This document shows positions 1 to 7,009 of a stretch of 11,457 nt of DNA, piece after piece; position 1 is the stretch's first letter; each line of letters starts with the position of its first letter. The notes under the pieces are model-generated. The model searched no databases, was not told the origin of the DNA, and saw only the letters and a program-made list of their open reading frames with translations. The translations under genes and the position numbers were made by a program. Source of the DNA: Ramlibacter tataouinensis (lineage in GTDB: Bacteria; Pseudomonadota; Gammaproteobacteria; Burkholderiales; Burkholderiaceae_C); the NCBI GenBank assembly GCA_002427815.1, contig DIZF01000078.1:1-11457 (forward strand), written 5' to 3'.

Positions 1-22
1 GTTCTTGGCCGTCACTCACACC

Positions 23-1468
23 CTAAGGGGCGACGACCGCCACGGCCTCTGACCGGGCCTTCGCAACGGCCTTGCGGGCCGCGTCCGGGCTTCGGTAGCT
101 CAATTCCATCGCGATTGCCTCGTAAGTCATACCCTCCGCGTGCAGCCGATTGGCGGCAATTCTTTTGGTCCGATGGGAATTCAGCCAGACCACCCGTGGA
201 TTCGCTCGTTGCACTCTTTTGCGGTCCGCCGCCCGAGCTTTCTTTTCCTCGGCGCTGATGATTGTCTTGAGCTGTGCCTGCTCTGCGGGCGAAATTTGCA
301 GGAGCTTTATCAGCGTTGTGTTTCGCCACCAATATCGCGGGTCGACCGTCTTTCCGTCGAATTCGACGAGTATTCCCGCTCGAGAGTCCCTCATTCGCCT
401 GGTCACGGATGCCACGCATGATTGCACCTGATGACGTGTCCAAGAAGGAGCAAATTCCTGGGCGAGCTCCCAGACTTCAGCCTCAAACTCCGGGACATTC
501 AATACTGCCTGGGCAAGAAAACAAGCAGCCACGAAGATGGGCAGGTCCCGCCTACCTGCTGGGGCGCCTTTAGTCCATCCACGCAGCTCGGCCAGCTTCC
601 GAATGTCTGTCAGTCGGTCCCAGGCGAGTTGGCGGAGGTCCAGGCGGCGCAGGTTCGGATAAGCGGATATGCATCCTGCACCGGCCTTGCCCTTGCGCCG
701 GCTCTTTGCCTTTCGACTTGGTTCTTGGGTCTTGGCGGCGGCGCGTTCAATCTTTCGCTCGGCTCTGAGAGTCTCGAGGGTGGCCCGCTCAAACGGCAAG
801 ATGGTATCGGCGAGTACATCGAAGGAATAGCCGACCAGGCCATTCGCAAGCAGGGTGCCGCCCATGCCTGGTGTCCGGGCCGTGTGCAGCACACGCACAA
901 GATTTCCATTCTTCAGATTCGTAGTGCCCACTACCCGGAGAATTCTGGAAGCATCCAGCGAACCGGGGTCCGCGCCGAACGATTTTTCGAATAGTGTGAA
1001 GAGACCGGACTGAAGGGCCTGCCAGCGCGAAATTGCCGCAGCTGGAATGGGTTCTTCGAAGACCCATTTGGCCTGCAGCCCTTGCCCGGAATACACCACC
1101 AGAGTGGGCTGCGGAATCTTGTGGCGGTCGCAATAGTCCAACAGTTTCGCGCACAGTGATTCGGCGGGAAGGCCTTTGAGGTTTGTCACCTTGTAAGTGT
1201 CGAGGTCAAGGAAGGCCAGGCCCATGCGCCAGAGGTTGACGACGCGGCGATTGGCGCGCGAGAACTCACACTGACTTATCCACACATCGTTAGCCGGGTT
1301 CACATTCCTCAGCGCATCCGCGAGGTCACTCAGTGGAAACGATTCCTGGGAATACTCGCCATGCAGGGCTTTCGTGCCGATTGAAGAAAAGCCACGGCGG
1401 GTTGCGTCGTGGTACGCGAATGGCTCGCTGGCGGGCTCACGCGCGAGCGAAGCAGCAAGGTTGGGCAT
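23..1468 (-). CDS. AEP-type primase / replication protein of a mobile element
   Basis: This 481-aa protein looks like an archaeo-eukaryotic primase (AEP) of the kind found in plasmid and integrative-element replication proteins, which make RNA or DNA primers at the element origin. Seen: an acidic pair D88-L-D90 after a hydrophobic strand (family metal-binding motif I); S127-G-Q-G-L-Q-A-K-W135 resembling the sGxGxH motif, but with Gln where His is common; and D172-A-S-R ... G181-T-T-N-L-K186 resembling the R...GTxN.K motif III. A very basic linker lies around 240-265. The C-terminus, roughly 435-470 (AEGMTYEAIAMELSY), reads as a helix-turn-helix. The ATG at 1468 is chosen because an AGGAG SD lies 7 nt upstream; that SD sits inside a perfect hairpin (see the next entry). 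No helicase domain is visible, so it would depend on a helicase elsewhere. The AEP assignment is by motif reading only; the exact family is not recognised. Confidence 0.72.
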   Translation of the reverse strand: MPNLAASLAREPASEPFAYHDATRRGFSSIGTKALHGEYSQESFPLSDLADALRNVNPANDVWISQCEFSRANRRVVNLWRMGLAFLDLDTYKVTNLKGLPAESLCAKLLDYCDRHKIPQPTLVVYSGQGLQAKWVFEEPIPAAAISRWQALQSGLFTLFEKSFGADPGSLDASRILRVVGTTNLKNGNLVRVLHTARTPGMGGTLLANGLVGYSFDVLADTILPFERATLETLRAERKIERAAAKTQEPSRKAKSRRKGKAGAGCISAYPNLRRLDLRQLAWDRLTDIRKLAELRGWTKGAPAGRRDLPIFVAACFLAQAVLNVPEFEAEVWELAQEFAPSWTRHQVQSCVASVTRRMRDSRAGILVEFDGKTVDPRYWWRNTTLIKLLQISPAEQAQLKTIISAEEKKARAADRKRVQRANPRVVWLNSHRTKRIAANRLHAEGMTYEAIAMELSYRSPDAARKAVAKARSEAVAVVAP

Positions 1469-1470
1469 GT

Positions 1471-1492
1471 GGCTCTCCTGAAGCGGAGAGCC
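1471..1492 (-). promoter_or_regulatory. SD-sequestering hairpin of the primase gene
   Basis: On the minus strand GGCTCTCC, a 6-nt loop and GGAGAGCC form a perfect 8-bp stem ending 2 nt before the primase ATG. The AGGAG Shine-Dalgarno lies in the loop/3' arm, so a folded leader would hide the ribosome site. This is a plausible translational brake on replication-protein synthesis. The pairing is seen directly; the regulatory role is inferred. Confidence 0.55.
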
Positions 1493-1823
1493 CGTTGCTA
1501 TACGTGTGCACTAAGTTCTCCCGCGCCTCATCCCTTCAGCCGACCAAGCAAGAGAGGGATGGGGCGTTGTTTTGCGGGCCACACCCATGTGGACCGTCTG
1601 AGCCCTATAGCGAGCGACTTGTGAAATCGAACCCGAGCCTATGCGCGGAGCTGCCGACGCTACTGGCGGAGGTAAGGGAGATGGCCGTTGTCGAACTTTT
1701 CGCGAGATTGCGCAGGCTGCACTGGAGATGCTGCGGCCGGCAGACCTTTCGCGTGTAGTGCCTGAAACCTTAAGCTCGTAGGCTGCACCTATGTCTTTGG
1801 GCGCCGGTGAAGCGAGCCGCCAA
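1493..1823. other. Intergenic region upstream of the primase gene, no gene recognised
   Basis: About 330 bp separate the primase leader from the terminator of the next gene. The open frames here are short, lack convincing starts and look like chance frames in GC-rich DNA. It should hold the primase promoter and could hold the element's origin, since an initiator or primase gene lies next to it. I see no iterons, clear -35/-10 pair or AT-rich block. Confidence 0.4.
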
Positions 1824-1853
1824 GCGCAAAAAGACCGGCCCGCTCAGCGGGCC
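1824..1853 (-). terminator. Intrinsic terminator of the 1898-2560 gene
   Basis: On the minus strand GGCCCGC, a 3-nt loop and GCGGGCC form a 7-bp GC-only stem (1837-1853). It is followed after GGTC by five T residues, the form of a rho-independent terminator. It lies about 45 bp past the stop codon of the minus-strand gene ending at 1898. Confidence 0.72.
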
Positions 1854-1860
1854 AGCCTTA

Positions 1861-1886
1861 GGTCGAAGCACGGTTTCACTTCGACC
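1861..1886. repeat. Perfect 8-bp inverted repeat before the terminator
   Basis: GGTCGAAG and CTTCGACC are exact reverse complements separated by a 10-nt loop. The repeat lies between the stop codon at 1898 and the GC-rich terminator hairpin. It may act as a 3'-end stabilising hairpin or a protein-binding site; nothing in the sequence decides between these. Confidence 0.5.
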
Positions 1887-1897
1887 AATCACGCCAC

Positions 1898-2560
1898 TTA
1901 TTGGACCTTGCGACCTCCTGCCGCGGTGATGCGTGACTCAATGGTCGCCACCAACGATTCGCATTGGATGACGCTGACGCACACGTCGCTCACCTCCGGA
2001 TACCCCGGGCCGGGGTTGGGCAACTCGTCCACCGCGAGCATCAGTGTTGCGACACGCATGCAGTCGGTAATAGCTGAGTCCAGGTCTGCTAACGAGCTCG
2101 GCACCGGCGAAACGTCCACTCCCGCAGGTAGTAGAAGTTGCATGTCTTCCGGGCCACAAAGGACCGTCGCCTGCGGACCATCCGAGTTCGCGAGCGTGAA
2201 ACGTAGGGGCTTGTCCCGCGTTTCCCGTAGGAACTGCTCCGCCTCTTCGCCGACCAGCTGCAGGAGATGTCTGTGTTGCCAATGGCCCATCTGCTGCGCC
2301 ATCACCGCGTAAAGGAGGCCGCTCGGCGACTGAAGCACGCGCGCCGAATGAAGAACAACGCCAGGGTTCGTCCACGCCTCATTGAACATCGAGGGATGCA
2401 TTTCCCCGCCAACATACCAGCCTGGATGCAACGGGTGGCCCCGATTGGAGCAAATTTCGGCGACTTCAGCGGGGGAGTAGAGATGGTCCGAAAAGAGTCG
2501 CCTCTTCGCCCTGGCCTCCTGCAAGTACAGCATGGCAGCCAAATCACAGACATTGAACAT
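1898..2560 (-). CDS. Hypothetical protein, no family recognised
   Basis: A 220-aa reading frame with its own 5' hairpin and terminator, which supports a real gene. I do not recognise a family. It is a soluble, mixed-composition protein without signal peptide or membrane segment. Visible features are an N-terminal stretch (FNVCDLAAMLYLQEARAKRR) that reads as helical, a His-rich patch near residue 92 (GHWQHRHLL), and a Pro/Gly-rich stretch near 191 (NPGPGYP). I prefer the ATG at 2560 because an AAAGGA SD then has a 7-nt spacing; the ATG at 2566 would leave about 1 nt, and the frame could extend to 2599. It stands alone as a single-gene unit, divergent from the small-gene operon at 2702, and is probably an accessory gene of the element. 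Confidence 0.6.
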   Translation of the reverse strand: MFNVCDLAAMLYLQEARAKRRLFSDHLYSPAEVAEICSNRGHPLHPGWYVGGEMHPSMFNEAWTNPGVVLHSARVLQSPSGLLYAVMAQQMGHWQHRHLLQLVGEEAEQFLRETRDKPLRFTLANSDGPQATVLCGPEDMQLLLPAGVDVSPVPSSLADLDSAITDCMRVATLMLAVDELPNPGPGYPEVSDVCVSVIQCESLVATIESRITAAGGRKVQ

Positions 2561-2574
2561 GTTCATTTCCTTTG

Positions 2575-2593
2575 CGTCCCCCGGCGGGGGACG
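2575..2593 (-). promoter_or_regulatory. GC-rich leader hairpin just upstream of an SD
   Basis: CGTCCCCC, a 3-nt loop and GGGGGACG form a perfect 8-bp stem. On the minus strand it ends immediately before the CAAAGGAA SD region of the 1898-2560 gene, so it lies in that gene's presumed 5' UTR. No T-run follows in that direction, so it is not a terminator for minus transcripts. On the plus strand a T6 run follows only about 20 nt later, too far for a standard terminator. Confidence 0.45.
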
Positions 2594-2701
2594 TGCCACG
2601 TGTAGCGAGCCGTTTTTTCAGGACTCACCGCATGGCCGTTATGGCAGCTTGTGAAGGTGTGGCTATACGAGGTTCCACCACCCTTTGAAAGTGACATTCG
2701 A

Positions 2702-3187
2702 ATGTCCGAAAAACTGTATCCCCAAGGCTCGGCCCGGCTCTATGTCCCGCTGCCAGTCGATGTCTATGCGCTGCTGTGTGAAATTGCCAAGAAGATGAAT
2801 ATCCAGCCAGGTCGGTTTATCGCCGCCTTCACCATTGACCAGGCTCCCGCCTTCCGTCAGCTGCTCGAAGTGATGAAGGCCGGCAAGGCCTCGGCGGACC
2901 CGTCCTCGCTCCTTGAGCCGCTTCGCAAAATGCTCGAGGAAAAGGCCAGTGAAGCTTCCACGATGGCCCGCAACCTGGGCGCTCCCCGGCTCATGACGGA
3001 CCCCGCAGAGCAGGCACGCGCGGACAAGGCTCGCGGCCTTCACGGCGCACGCGCCGCAGGCTTCAAGGTCCTCGATGTGAAGCCCGACCCGCACGCGGGC
3101 AGGGAAGCCTATGTCAAGGCCCTGGTCCAGGCCGCCGGCGCTGGTATCCGCAAGGCCGACCGGCGCGCAGCCAAGGGGGCCAAATGA
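2702..3187 (+). CDS. Hypothetical element protein, first gene of a small-gene chain
   Basis: Start at ATG 2702 gives 161 aa; a GTG at 2651 would add 17 residues, and neither has a strong SD. I do not recognise the family. The N-terminal part (residues about 10-60) reads as a strand SARLYVPLPVDV followed by helices, which could suit a small DNA-binding or ribbon-helix-helix-like fold, but this is weak. The middle, about 75-110, is a charged helical stretch. The C-terminal third is rich in Ala, Arg and Lys and ends AKGAK, as in nucleic-acid-binding tails. It is followed by three further genes, each linked by an ATGA overlap, so all four are probably one translationally coupled operon. Confidence 0.65.
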   Translation: MSEKLYPQGSARLYVPLPVDVYALLCEIAKKMNIQPGRFIAAFTIDQAPAFRQLLEVMKAGKASADPSSLLEPLRKMLEEKASEASTMARNLGAPRLMTDPAEQARADKARGLHGARAAGFKVLDVKPDPHAGREAYVKALVQAAGAGIRKADRRAAKGAK

Positions 3188-3405
3188 CTGTCGATTATTT
3201 CTTGCTGATTGGCGCGGAAGCTGTGCCGGCTGAATTCGCAGAGTTCCAGCGCTGCGATATAGCGGCCTTCGAGGCGTTTGACGCGTTCGCCCTCGACCGG
3301 CTTTGTGAGGCTGACGTCTTGGCGGCCAAGCTGGCAGCGAATGCCGCAGAGATAAAGGCCCGCGACGCGTTCCTGTCGTATCTACGCGCGAAGGGGACCA
3401 AATGA
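3184..3405 (+). CDS. Small hypothetical protein (73 aa)
   Basis: The start ATG overlaps the previous stop as ATGA, with an AAGGGGG SD 6 nt or so upstream, which makes this a convincing coupled gene despite its size. The product is acidic in its first half and very Ala-rich, with a predicted long helix covering about residues 25-65. There are no membrane segments and only two Cys. No family recognised. Its job is probably linked to its neighbours in the four-gene chain. Confidence 0.6.
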   Translation: MTVDYFLLIGAEAVPAEFAEFQRCDIAAFEAFDAFALDRLCEADVLAAKLAANAAEIKARDAFLSYLRAKGTK

Positions 3406-3644
3406 CCAATAGCACCCGCTTCTACGAGGGCACCACGAGCGAGGGCTTGCCCTGCGAGATGGCCTCGGAATATCTGCCAGGCTTCAACAAGCCGTTTCGA
3501 ATCACCGGCTCCTATTTCAGCTTCGACAGTCTTGACGATGAGGGCCGCAAGGTCGCCTCTTCGTTCGATGTTCAGAGCGAGCTCCACCTTCCGCAAGTTG
3601 TATTCCAAGGTGATTGGAAGTGTGTAGGAGGGCACGGCCAATGA
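3402..3644 (+). CDS. Small hypothetical protein (80 aa)
   Basis: Coupled to the preceding gene by an ATGA overlap with an AAGGGG SD. The composition differs from its neighbours: many aromatic residues and alternating polar/hydrophobic stretches (residues about 25-45 and 55-75), suggesting a small beta-rich fold. It ends in GGHGQ. No family recognised. It overlaps the next start by ATGA as well, so it sits inside the operon. Confidence 0.58.
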   Translation: MTNSTRFYEGTTSEGLPCEMASEYLPGFNKPFRITGSYFSFDSLDDEGRKVASSFDVQSELHLPQVVFQGDWKCVGGHGQ

Positions 3645-4112
3645 CCCCCTGCTTCACTCCTGCGCAGGGGTGGTGCACCGGGGCAGTCATATCGCAAGAC
3701 TTGCTGCCGGACGCCATTCCTCACTTGACGCGGCACGGCGCGGGGTCGGCGCAGGTGCAGGCGGATGATTGGCTCATTGTCGTTTCTCAAACTTGTGATG
3801 TCGTTGCCTCGAAGCTGGAAGCGGAACCATTCGTAGAAGTGCTCCACTGCAGGCCCAAGGCAATTCGCTGACTTCCGGTCAACGCGAATCATCGACTTCA
3901 GACCGAACAGAGCCAGCCATGCCACCTTGGTGCTGACCGCGCACGCTGTGGCAGACAGGTACCTGATTCCTCGACAGGTGCTCAGGAATCGAGACCCCGA
4001 CCCGATGAGGCGTCTAAGTCCAGGAGCTGGACAACGACTGCTGGCTTGGTACGCCCTCCGGTACGACTGCTCGCTGCTGCCCCTAAGCCGGGTTTACGGC
4101 GTCGGCGCCTAG
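3641..4112 (+). pseudogene. Frameshifted gene: 76-aa N-terminal part plus out-of-frame C-terminal part
   Basis: A start at ATG 3641 (ATGA-coupled, GGAGG SD) gives 76 aa ending at TGA 3869-3871, including a conserved-looking SQTCDVV core (WLIVVSQTCDVV). Reading on from 3870 in the +1 frame gives about 80 further residues without a stop to TAG 4110-4112. They include a strand-like STRIIDFRPN and a helical segment RLLAWYALRYDC. From memory, a family of element-borne proteins pairs an SQxCD motif near the start with a WLAxRYxR motif near the end, so these look like two halves of one gene broken by a one- or two-base indel near 3865-3872. The final residues, after ALRYDC, also diverge from what I would expect. 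Alternatives are a genuine short 76-aa gene or a sequencing error. Its TAG overlaps the stop of the converging E1 gene. Confidence 0.5.
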
Positions 4113-5656
4113 CATTTGCCCGTAAGACTCGCGTCGCCGGCTCGGTGCCGGCGGTTTGTGTCTACGCGCTCGATTGCCGACCGCTGGGTCACGCACAGGC
4201 AGTTCGGGTCCGCGGGCGTCAGCACCCCGACGGCCGCATCAGGTCCGACAAACAGGTTCTCGAATTGGAAACGCTGAATGAATTCGGCGCTCGGATAAGC
4301 GAGAGCTTTTAGTGCTTGAGCCACCACCAGCGCCGCCGATGCCGTCGCAACGAAGGGCGCGGACGGACTGAAACCACCTGCGAGCTCCATGCCAAGACCG
4401 CGGCTCTGTGCCTCAGTGATGGTGGCGCACACCGTTCTCCCTTGCGCTAACTGCTGTCGCAGCCACGGGCGCATCGACTCCTCAGCCGCCACGAGGTCGT
4501 CCTCTGTCAGGGCCCGCCCCAGGTCGGAACTTAGCGTGGCGCGGTTCAGCCCGGTTAGATTGGCCTGAATCGTCATTTCGTCGATGAGCGACAAGCGGAA
4601 CGAGCATCGCATGCACGCGGCGTCAGGACGGTCCAGCCGGTGTGTCACCACAGCCGCCCCTACCGCGTTGATGCCGCCGTCAACCAGGACCGAAGGCCAC
4701 AGCAATTGAGCATCCCACCGCGCCTGCACGTCGTCCAAACCATTTAGTACCAGGTCCACGGCCATTGCCCTGAGATGCCTGCCGGACCGGGCGGTCTCCA
4801 CAAACGCCTGCTCCCCACTGCAGACGAGAGGCGAGCGCTCGTCCAGCCATTCCGAAAGGCGCTCCGCCTTTGATGCGCCGAGCCAGGACGTGTCGTCGAG
4901 CAACACGCAGGTGCCCAGGTTCTCCGGTCGGAAAGCCTGCTTGTCCACAATGTGTAGCCGACCGCGCAGTGCAAGCTGCGACAACAGCAGAACGATTGCG
5001 TTGCCGATGGCACCAGCGCCAACGAGGAGGGTGTCTGGCACCGTAGTGTCACACAGCGCCGGCCCCAACCCGCTGGGGGACGTGCCCAGGTCGAAGAGTG
5101 AGAACTGTGTCGCCGGGAGTGCGGGGTATTTCTGACCCGGAATTCCGTACACCCGCTTAAACACCTCCGCGACTCCGAATGACGCGGCGAGCATCGCGGC
5201 CACCGGGTTGCTTTGTTCGGTGTCATTTGGCAGGTCGCCGGCGGAGGATACCCGCGCAACCCAGCCGTTGCAGTTGATGGTCGTCCATGGCAGGTCCGCG
5301 TCCACCTCGGCGCCCACGTTGAGAATGGCGCTGGCGGCAGCCCACTCGACGCAGGCGTCTTCGTGCGCCAGGGTGACGCGGGCCTTCGTCCACACACTTC
5401 CGCACAACGTTCGCACCTCGCTTTCGAAAATGTCCATGCCGCCGGGAAGTAGCACGGTGAGTGGGCCGACGATTCGCGACAGAAGACGAATGCTGTTCAG
5501 CAGGCACCAGCGACCGTTTTGCGTTTCAAGCACAGCTCGTTCGCCCGTCAGAACCACACCTCTTGAGAAAATCGTGGCCTCATCCAGGGTCGCGGCGCCG
5601 AGCTCTTTCGCAACGCCCAAAGGCCTGCTCGCCGCCAAGTCCTGTTGGGGGGTCAT
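4109..5656 (-). CDS. ThiF/E1-like Ubl-activating enzyme with an extra N-terminal domain (cassette B)
   Basis: A 515-aa E1-like protein, expected to adenylate the C-terminal Gly of a Ubl with ATP and pass it on as a thioester. The start ATG 5656 forms an ATGA overlap with the JAB gene. The C-terminal half is the adenylating Rossmann domain: nucleotide loop G213-A-G-A-I-G218, acidic D238 after the second strand, then N246. CxxC (C348, C351) and C486-L-C488 are placed like the zinc-binding pairs of the ThiF/MoeB/E1 family. C410 in GRTVCATITE is the best candidate for the transfer cysteine, in the segment before a G-G-F-S-P run and the last helices. Residues about 25-175 form a separate domain ending NPVAAMLAASFGVAEVFK, which resembles degenerate Rossmann repeats fused to other bacterial E1s. 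The partner is most simply the Ubl at 6602-6916. Cysteine roles are inferred from position. Confidence 0.85.
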   Translation of the reverse strand: MTPQQDLAASRPLGVAKELGAATLDEATIFSRGVVLTGERAVLETQNGRWCLLNSIRLLSRIVGPLTVLLPGGMDIFESEVRTLCGSVWTKARVTLAHEDACVEWAAASAILNVGAEVDADLPWTTINCNGWVARVSSAGDLPNDTEQSNPVAAMLAASFGVAEVFKRVYGIPGQKYPALPATQFSLFDLGTSPSGLGPALCDTTVPDTLLVGAGAIGNAIVLLLSQLALRGRLHIVDKQAFRPENLGTCVLLDDTSWLGASKAERLSEWLDERSPLVCSGEQAFVETARSGRHLRAMAVDLVLNGLDDVQARWDAQLLWPSVLVDGGINAVGAAVVTHRLDRPDAACMRCSFRLSLIDEMTIQANLTGLNRATLSSDLGRALTEDDLVAAEESMRPWLRQQLAQGRTVCATITEAQSRGLGMELAGGFSPSAPFVATASAALVVAQALKALAYPSAEFIQRFQFENLFVGPDAAVGVLTPADPNCLCVTQRSAIERVDTNRRHRAGDASLTGKC

Positions 5657-6162
5657 AGAGGTGCCTCCATCGCAATCCGCGTGACCAGCCGCCGCGTCTC
5701 CTCGATGCGCCGGCATACTTCTGTCACGGAGAGCCGCCGGTAGTTGCCATCATCGAATAGGTGGACGCCGCATTCGCGGAGGTGGTTCACGTTTCGCTGG
5801 GCATAGTCGGGGCAGACCACGGATAGATAGTCCTGGCACCGAATTCCATACACCTTGTCGACGTCAGACAGGTCGATGAAGTTCTTTGGATGGGAGTGGA
5901 TTTGCCCGACGAGATACGTGTCCAGGTCGCCAGTCAGTTCTGTCAGCCTTGCCATCGTCCGCCACGACAGTCGCAGCTGCTGCGGCGCGCTGAGAAAACC
6001 AGGTCCTTGCAGCGAGACCACATGCGTGACCGTGGCGCGACGTCCGTCCACCCGTCCAAGCCAGAGAGCCAGGCCTTCGTTACCCAGGCGTCCCGCTGGT
6101 CGCATGACCTCGACCGATGCGTCCAACAAGTCATTGGGCATGTTCCAGGTGAGTTCGTCCAT
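5653..6162 (-). CDS. Stand-alone JAB/JAMM metalloprotease (cassette B)
   Basis: A 169-aa JAMM-fold isopeptidase, expected to remove the Ubl from targets or trim its C-terminus using a zinc ion. The motif is complete: E29 (NEGLALWLG), H89-S-H91-P, S99 and D102, with the canonical HxHP-x6-SxxD spacing. The ATG at 6162 overlaps the E2 stop as TAATG and has an AAGGGG SD, so the longer in-frame extension is rejected. The stop overlaps the E1 start (ATGA), so E2, JAB and E1 are translationally coupled. It is a single domain, unlike the JAB of cassette A, which is fused to an E1. The bacterial family acts in the cytoplasm; no signal or membrane segment is seen. Confidence 0.9.
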   Translation of the reverse strand: MDELTWNMPNDLLDASVEVMRPAGRLGNEGLALWLGRVDGRRATVTHVVSLQGPGFLSAPQQLRLSWRTMARLTELTGDLDTYLVGQIHSHPKNFIDLSDVDKVYGIRCQDYLSVVCPDYAQRNVNHLRECGVHLFDDGNYRRLSVTEVCRRIEETRRLVTRIAMEAPL

Positions 6163-6596
6163 TAGATGCCCCTTCCCTTGTATGAGTTGTCCAGCGCCGC
6201 TTGGACGCTCAAGAGCGCGAACTGCAGCGGCGCTTGAACCTTGGGAAAGGCTCCCGAGGACGTCCATTCAGGATGCAGGCGGTGGCCTTCCTCCGTCCAT
6301 GGAAGGCAGGCGTCAAGCGAGCCCGGGCGAAACCCAAAGCACTGTGGCCACGAACGCGGGTTGTTCTCGGCGCCCGTGGGGATGTCGATGAACTTGAGCG
6401 ACACAGGTTTGAAATAGTCGCCCCAGCGCAGCCTTGCCCCGAAAAGCTCCTTCGGGTCGCCCAGCGGATGCATGACCGCCAGGACCCCGAGCGGGACGGA
6501 CTTGTCCCGCTCGAGGACCCAGCGACATGCGTCTGGCAACTCAAGGACCTTCTCGAGCTCTTGCTCGAAGAGCGCGAGCTCAAAGTCGGTTGCCAT
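6162..6596 (-). CDS. E2/UBC-like Ubl-conjugating protein (cassette B)
   Basis: A 144-aa protein placed between the Ubl and the JAB/E1 genes, where E2 proteins sit in other bacterial conjugation operons. The fold order fits an E2: an N-terminal helix (about 1-28), strands around 35-42 and 64-72, a Pro/Trp loop NPRSWPQCFGFRP (79-91), then C97-L with W100 and W111 downstream, and a final helix (about 123-137). C97 (DACLPWTEEG) is the likely catalytic cysteine by its position after the Pro-rich loop; C86 is the alternative and C24 is less likely. I cannot name the Prok-E2 subfamily. Its start lies 5 bp after the Ubl stop. Assignment rests on context plus motif order, so the E2 call is probable, not certain. 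Confidence 0.68.
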   Translation of the reverse strand: MATDFELALFEQELEKVLELPDACRWVLERDKSVPLGVLAVMHPLGDPKELFGARLRWGDYFKPVSLKFIDIPTGAENNPRSWPQCFGFRPGSLDACLPWTEEGHRLHPEWTSSGAFPKVQAPLQFALLSVQAALDNSYKGRGI

Positions 6597-6601
6597 GGTG
6601 C

Positions 6602-6916
6602 CTACCCTTGGATGAACTGCTCGAGCAAATTGAGTTCCAGGGTCTGCTTGCCAGCGGCCAGCGCGCCGATGGTGGCACTGAGGTCCGTCTGGATGACGCC
6701 ACCCAATGCGAGCGCGTACTCCTTGCGCCCGCCGTTCGCGTCTCCTTCGGCCAGGCCGAAGTGCGACAGCACCTGTGACTTGACCTGGGCCAGGGTTTCA
6801 GTCTCGGCCGCCTTGGCTTCGACATAGGGCTGCGGTACTGCCAAGTAGCGGACACGCAGGGCGAGGGTGGTGTGATGGCGAGCGACCTCATCGCCCCCGG
6901 AAACGATTGCGTTCAT
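6602..6916 (-). CDS. Ubiquitin-like protein ending in Gly (cassette B)
   Basis: A 104-aa protein whose C-terminal 85 residues read as a beta-grasp fold: strand LALRVRYLAV, second strand YVEAKAAE, helix TLAQVKSQVLSHFGL, strand KEYALALGG, and last strand QTLELNLLEQFIQG. It ends exactly with Gly104, as a conjugation-ready Ubl would, so no processing is needed. Start ATG 6916 is chosen for its AAGGA SD; a TTG at 7015 would give an implausible Arg-rich extension. It may belong to the prokaryotic Ubl type once named DUF2604, but that name is from memory. It heads cassette B (Ubl, E2, JAB, E1), and no sequence similarity to the cassette A Ubl is evident. Confidence 0.75.
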   Translation of the reverse strand: MNAIVSGGDEVARHHTTLALRVRYLAVPQPYVEAKAAETETLAQVKSQVLSHFGLAEGDANGGRKEYALALGGVIQTDLSATIGALAAGKQTLELNLLEQFIQG

Positions 6917-6945
6917 GATGAGTTCCTTAAAGTGAAGGATTAACC

Positions 6946-6974
6946 GCCGGCTGCCTGGCCGGCACGAAAGTGCC
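6946..6974 (-). promoter_or_regulatory. Two mutually exclusive hairpins in the Ubl (cassette B) leader
   Basis: On the minus strand GGCAC-TTTC-GTGCC (6961-6974) forms a 5-bp stem. GCCGGC-6 nt-GCCGGC (6946-6963) forms a 6-bp stem sharing three bases with it, so only one can form at a time. A short CCTT/AAGG pairing then covers the SD at 6925-6928 in part. This could tune translation of the cassette B Ubl; the role is inferred. Confidence 0.35.
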
Positions 6975-7003
6975 TTGACAGCGGGGAGCTCACTGGAGAC
7001 AAT
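6975..7003 (+). promoter_or_regulatory. Plus-strand promoter between the two cassettes
   Basis: A perfect TTGACA (6975-6980) is followed, after exactly 17 bp, by GACAAT (6998-7003), a 4/6 match to the sigma70 -10 box. It points opposite to the conjugation operon and towards the terminator at 7046-7083, with no gene between them. Confidence 0.42.
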
Positions 7004-7009
7004 CGCAGG

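Noticed and set aside
422..994. 190-aa plus-strand open frame opposite the primase gene
   Set aside because: Shadow frame in GC-rich DNA; the minus-strand primase has motifs, an SD and the longer frame.
1791..2312. 173-aa plus-strand open frame
   Set aside because: Runs through the terminator of the minus-strand gene and then opposite it; Ser/Arg/Thr-rich with no motif.
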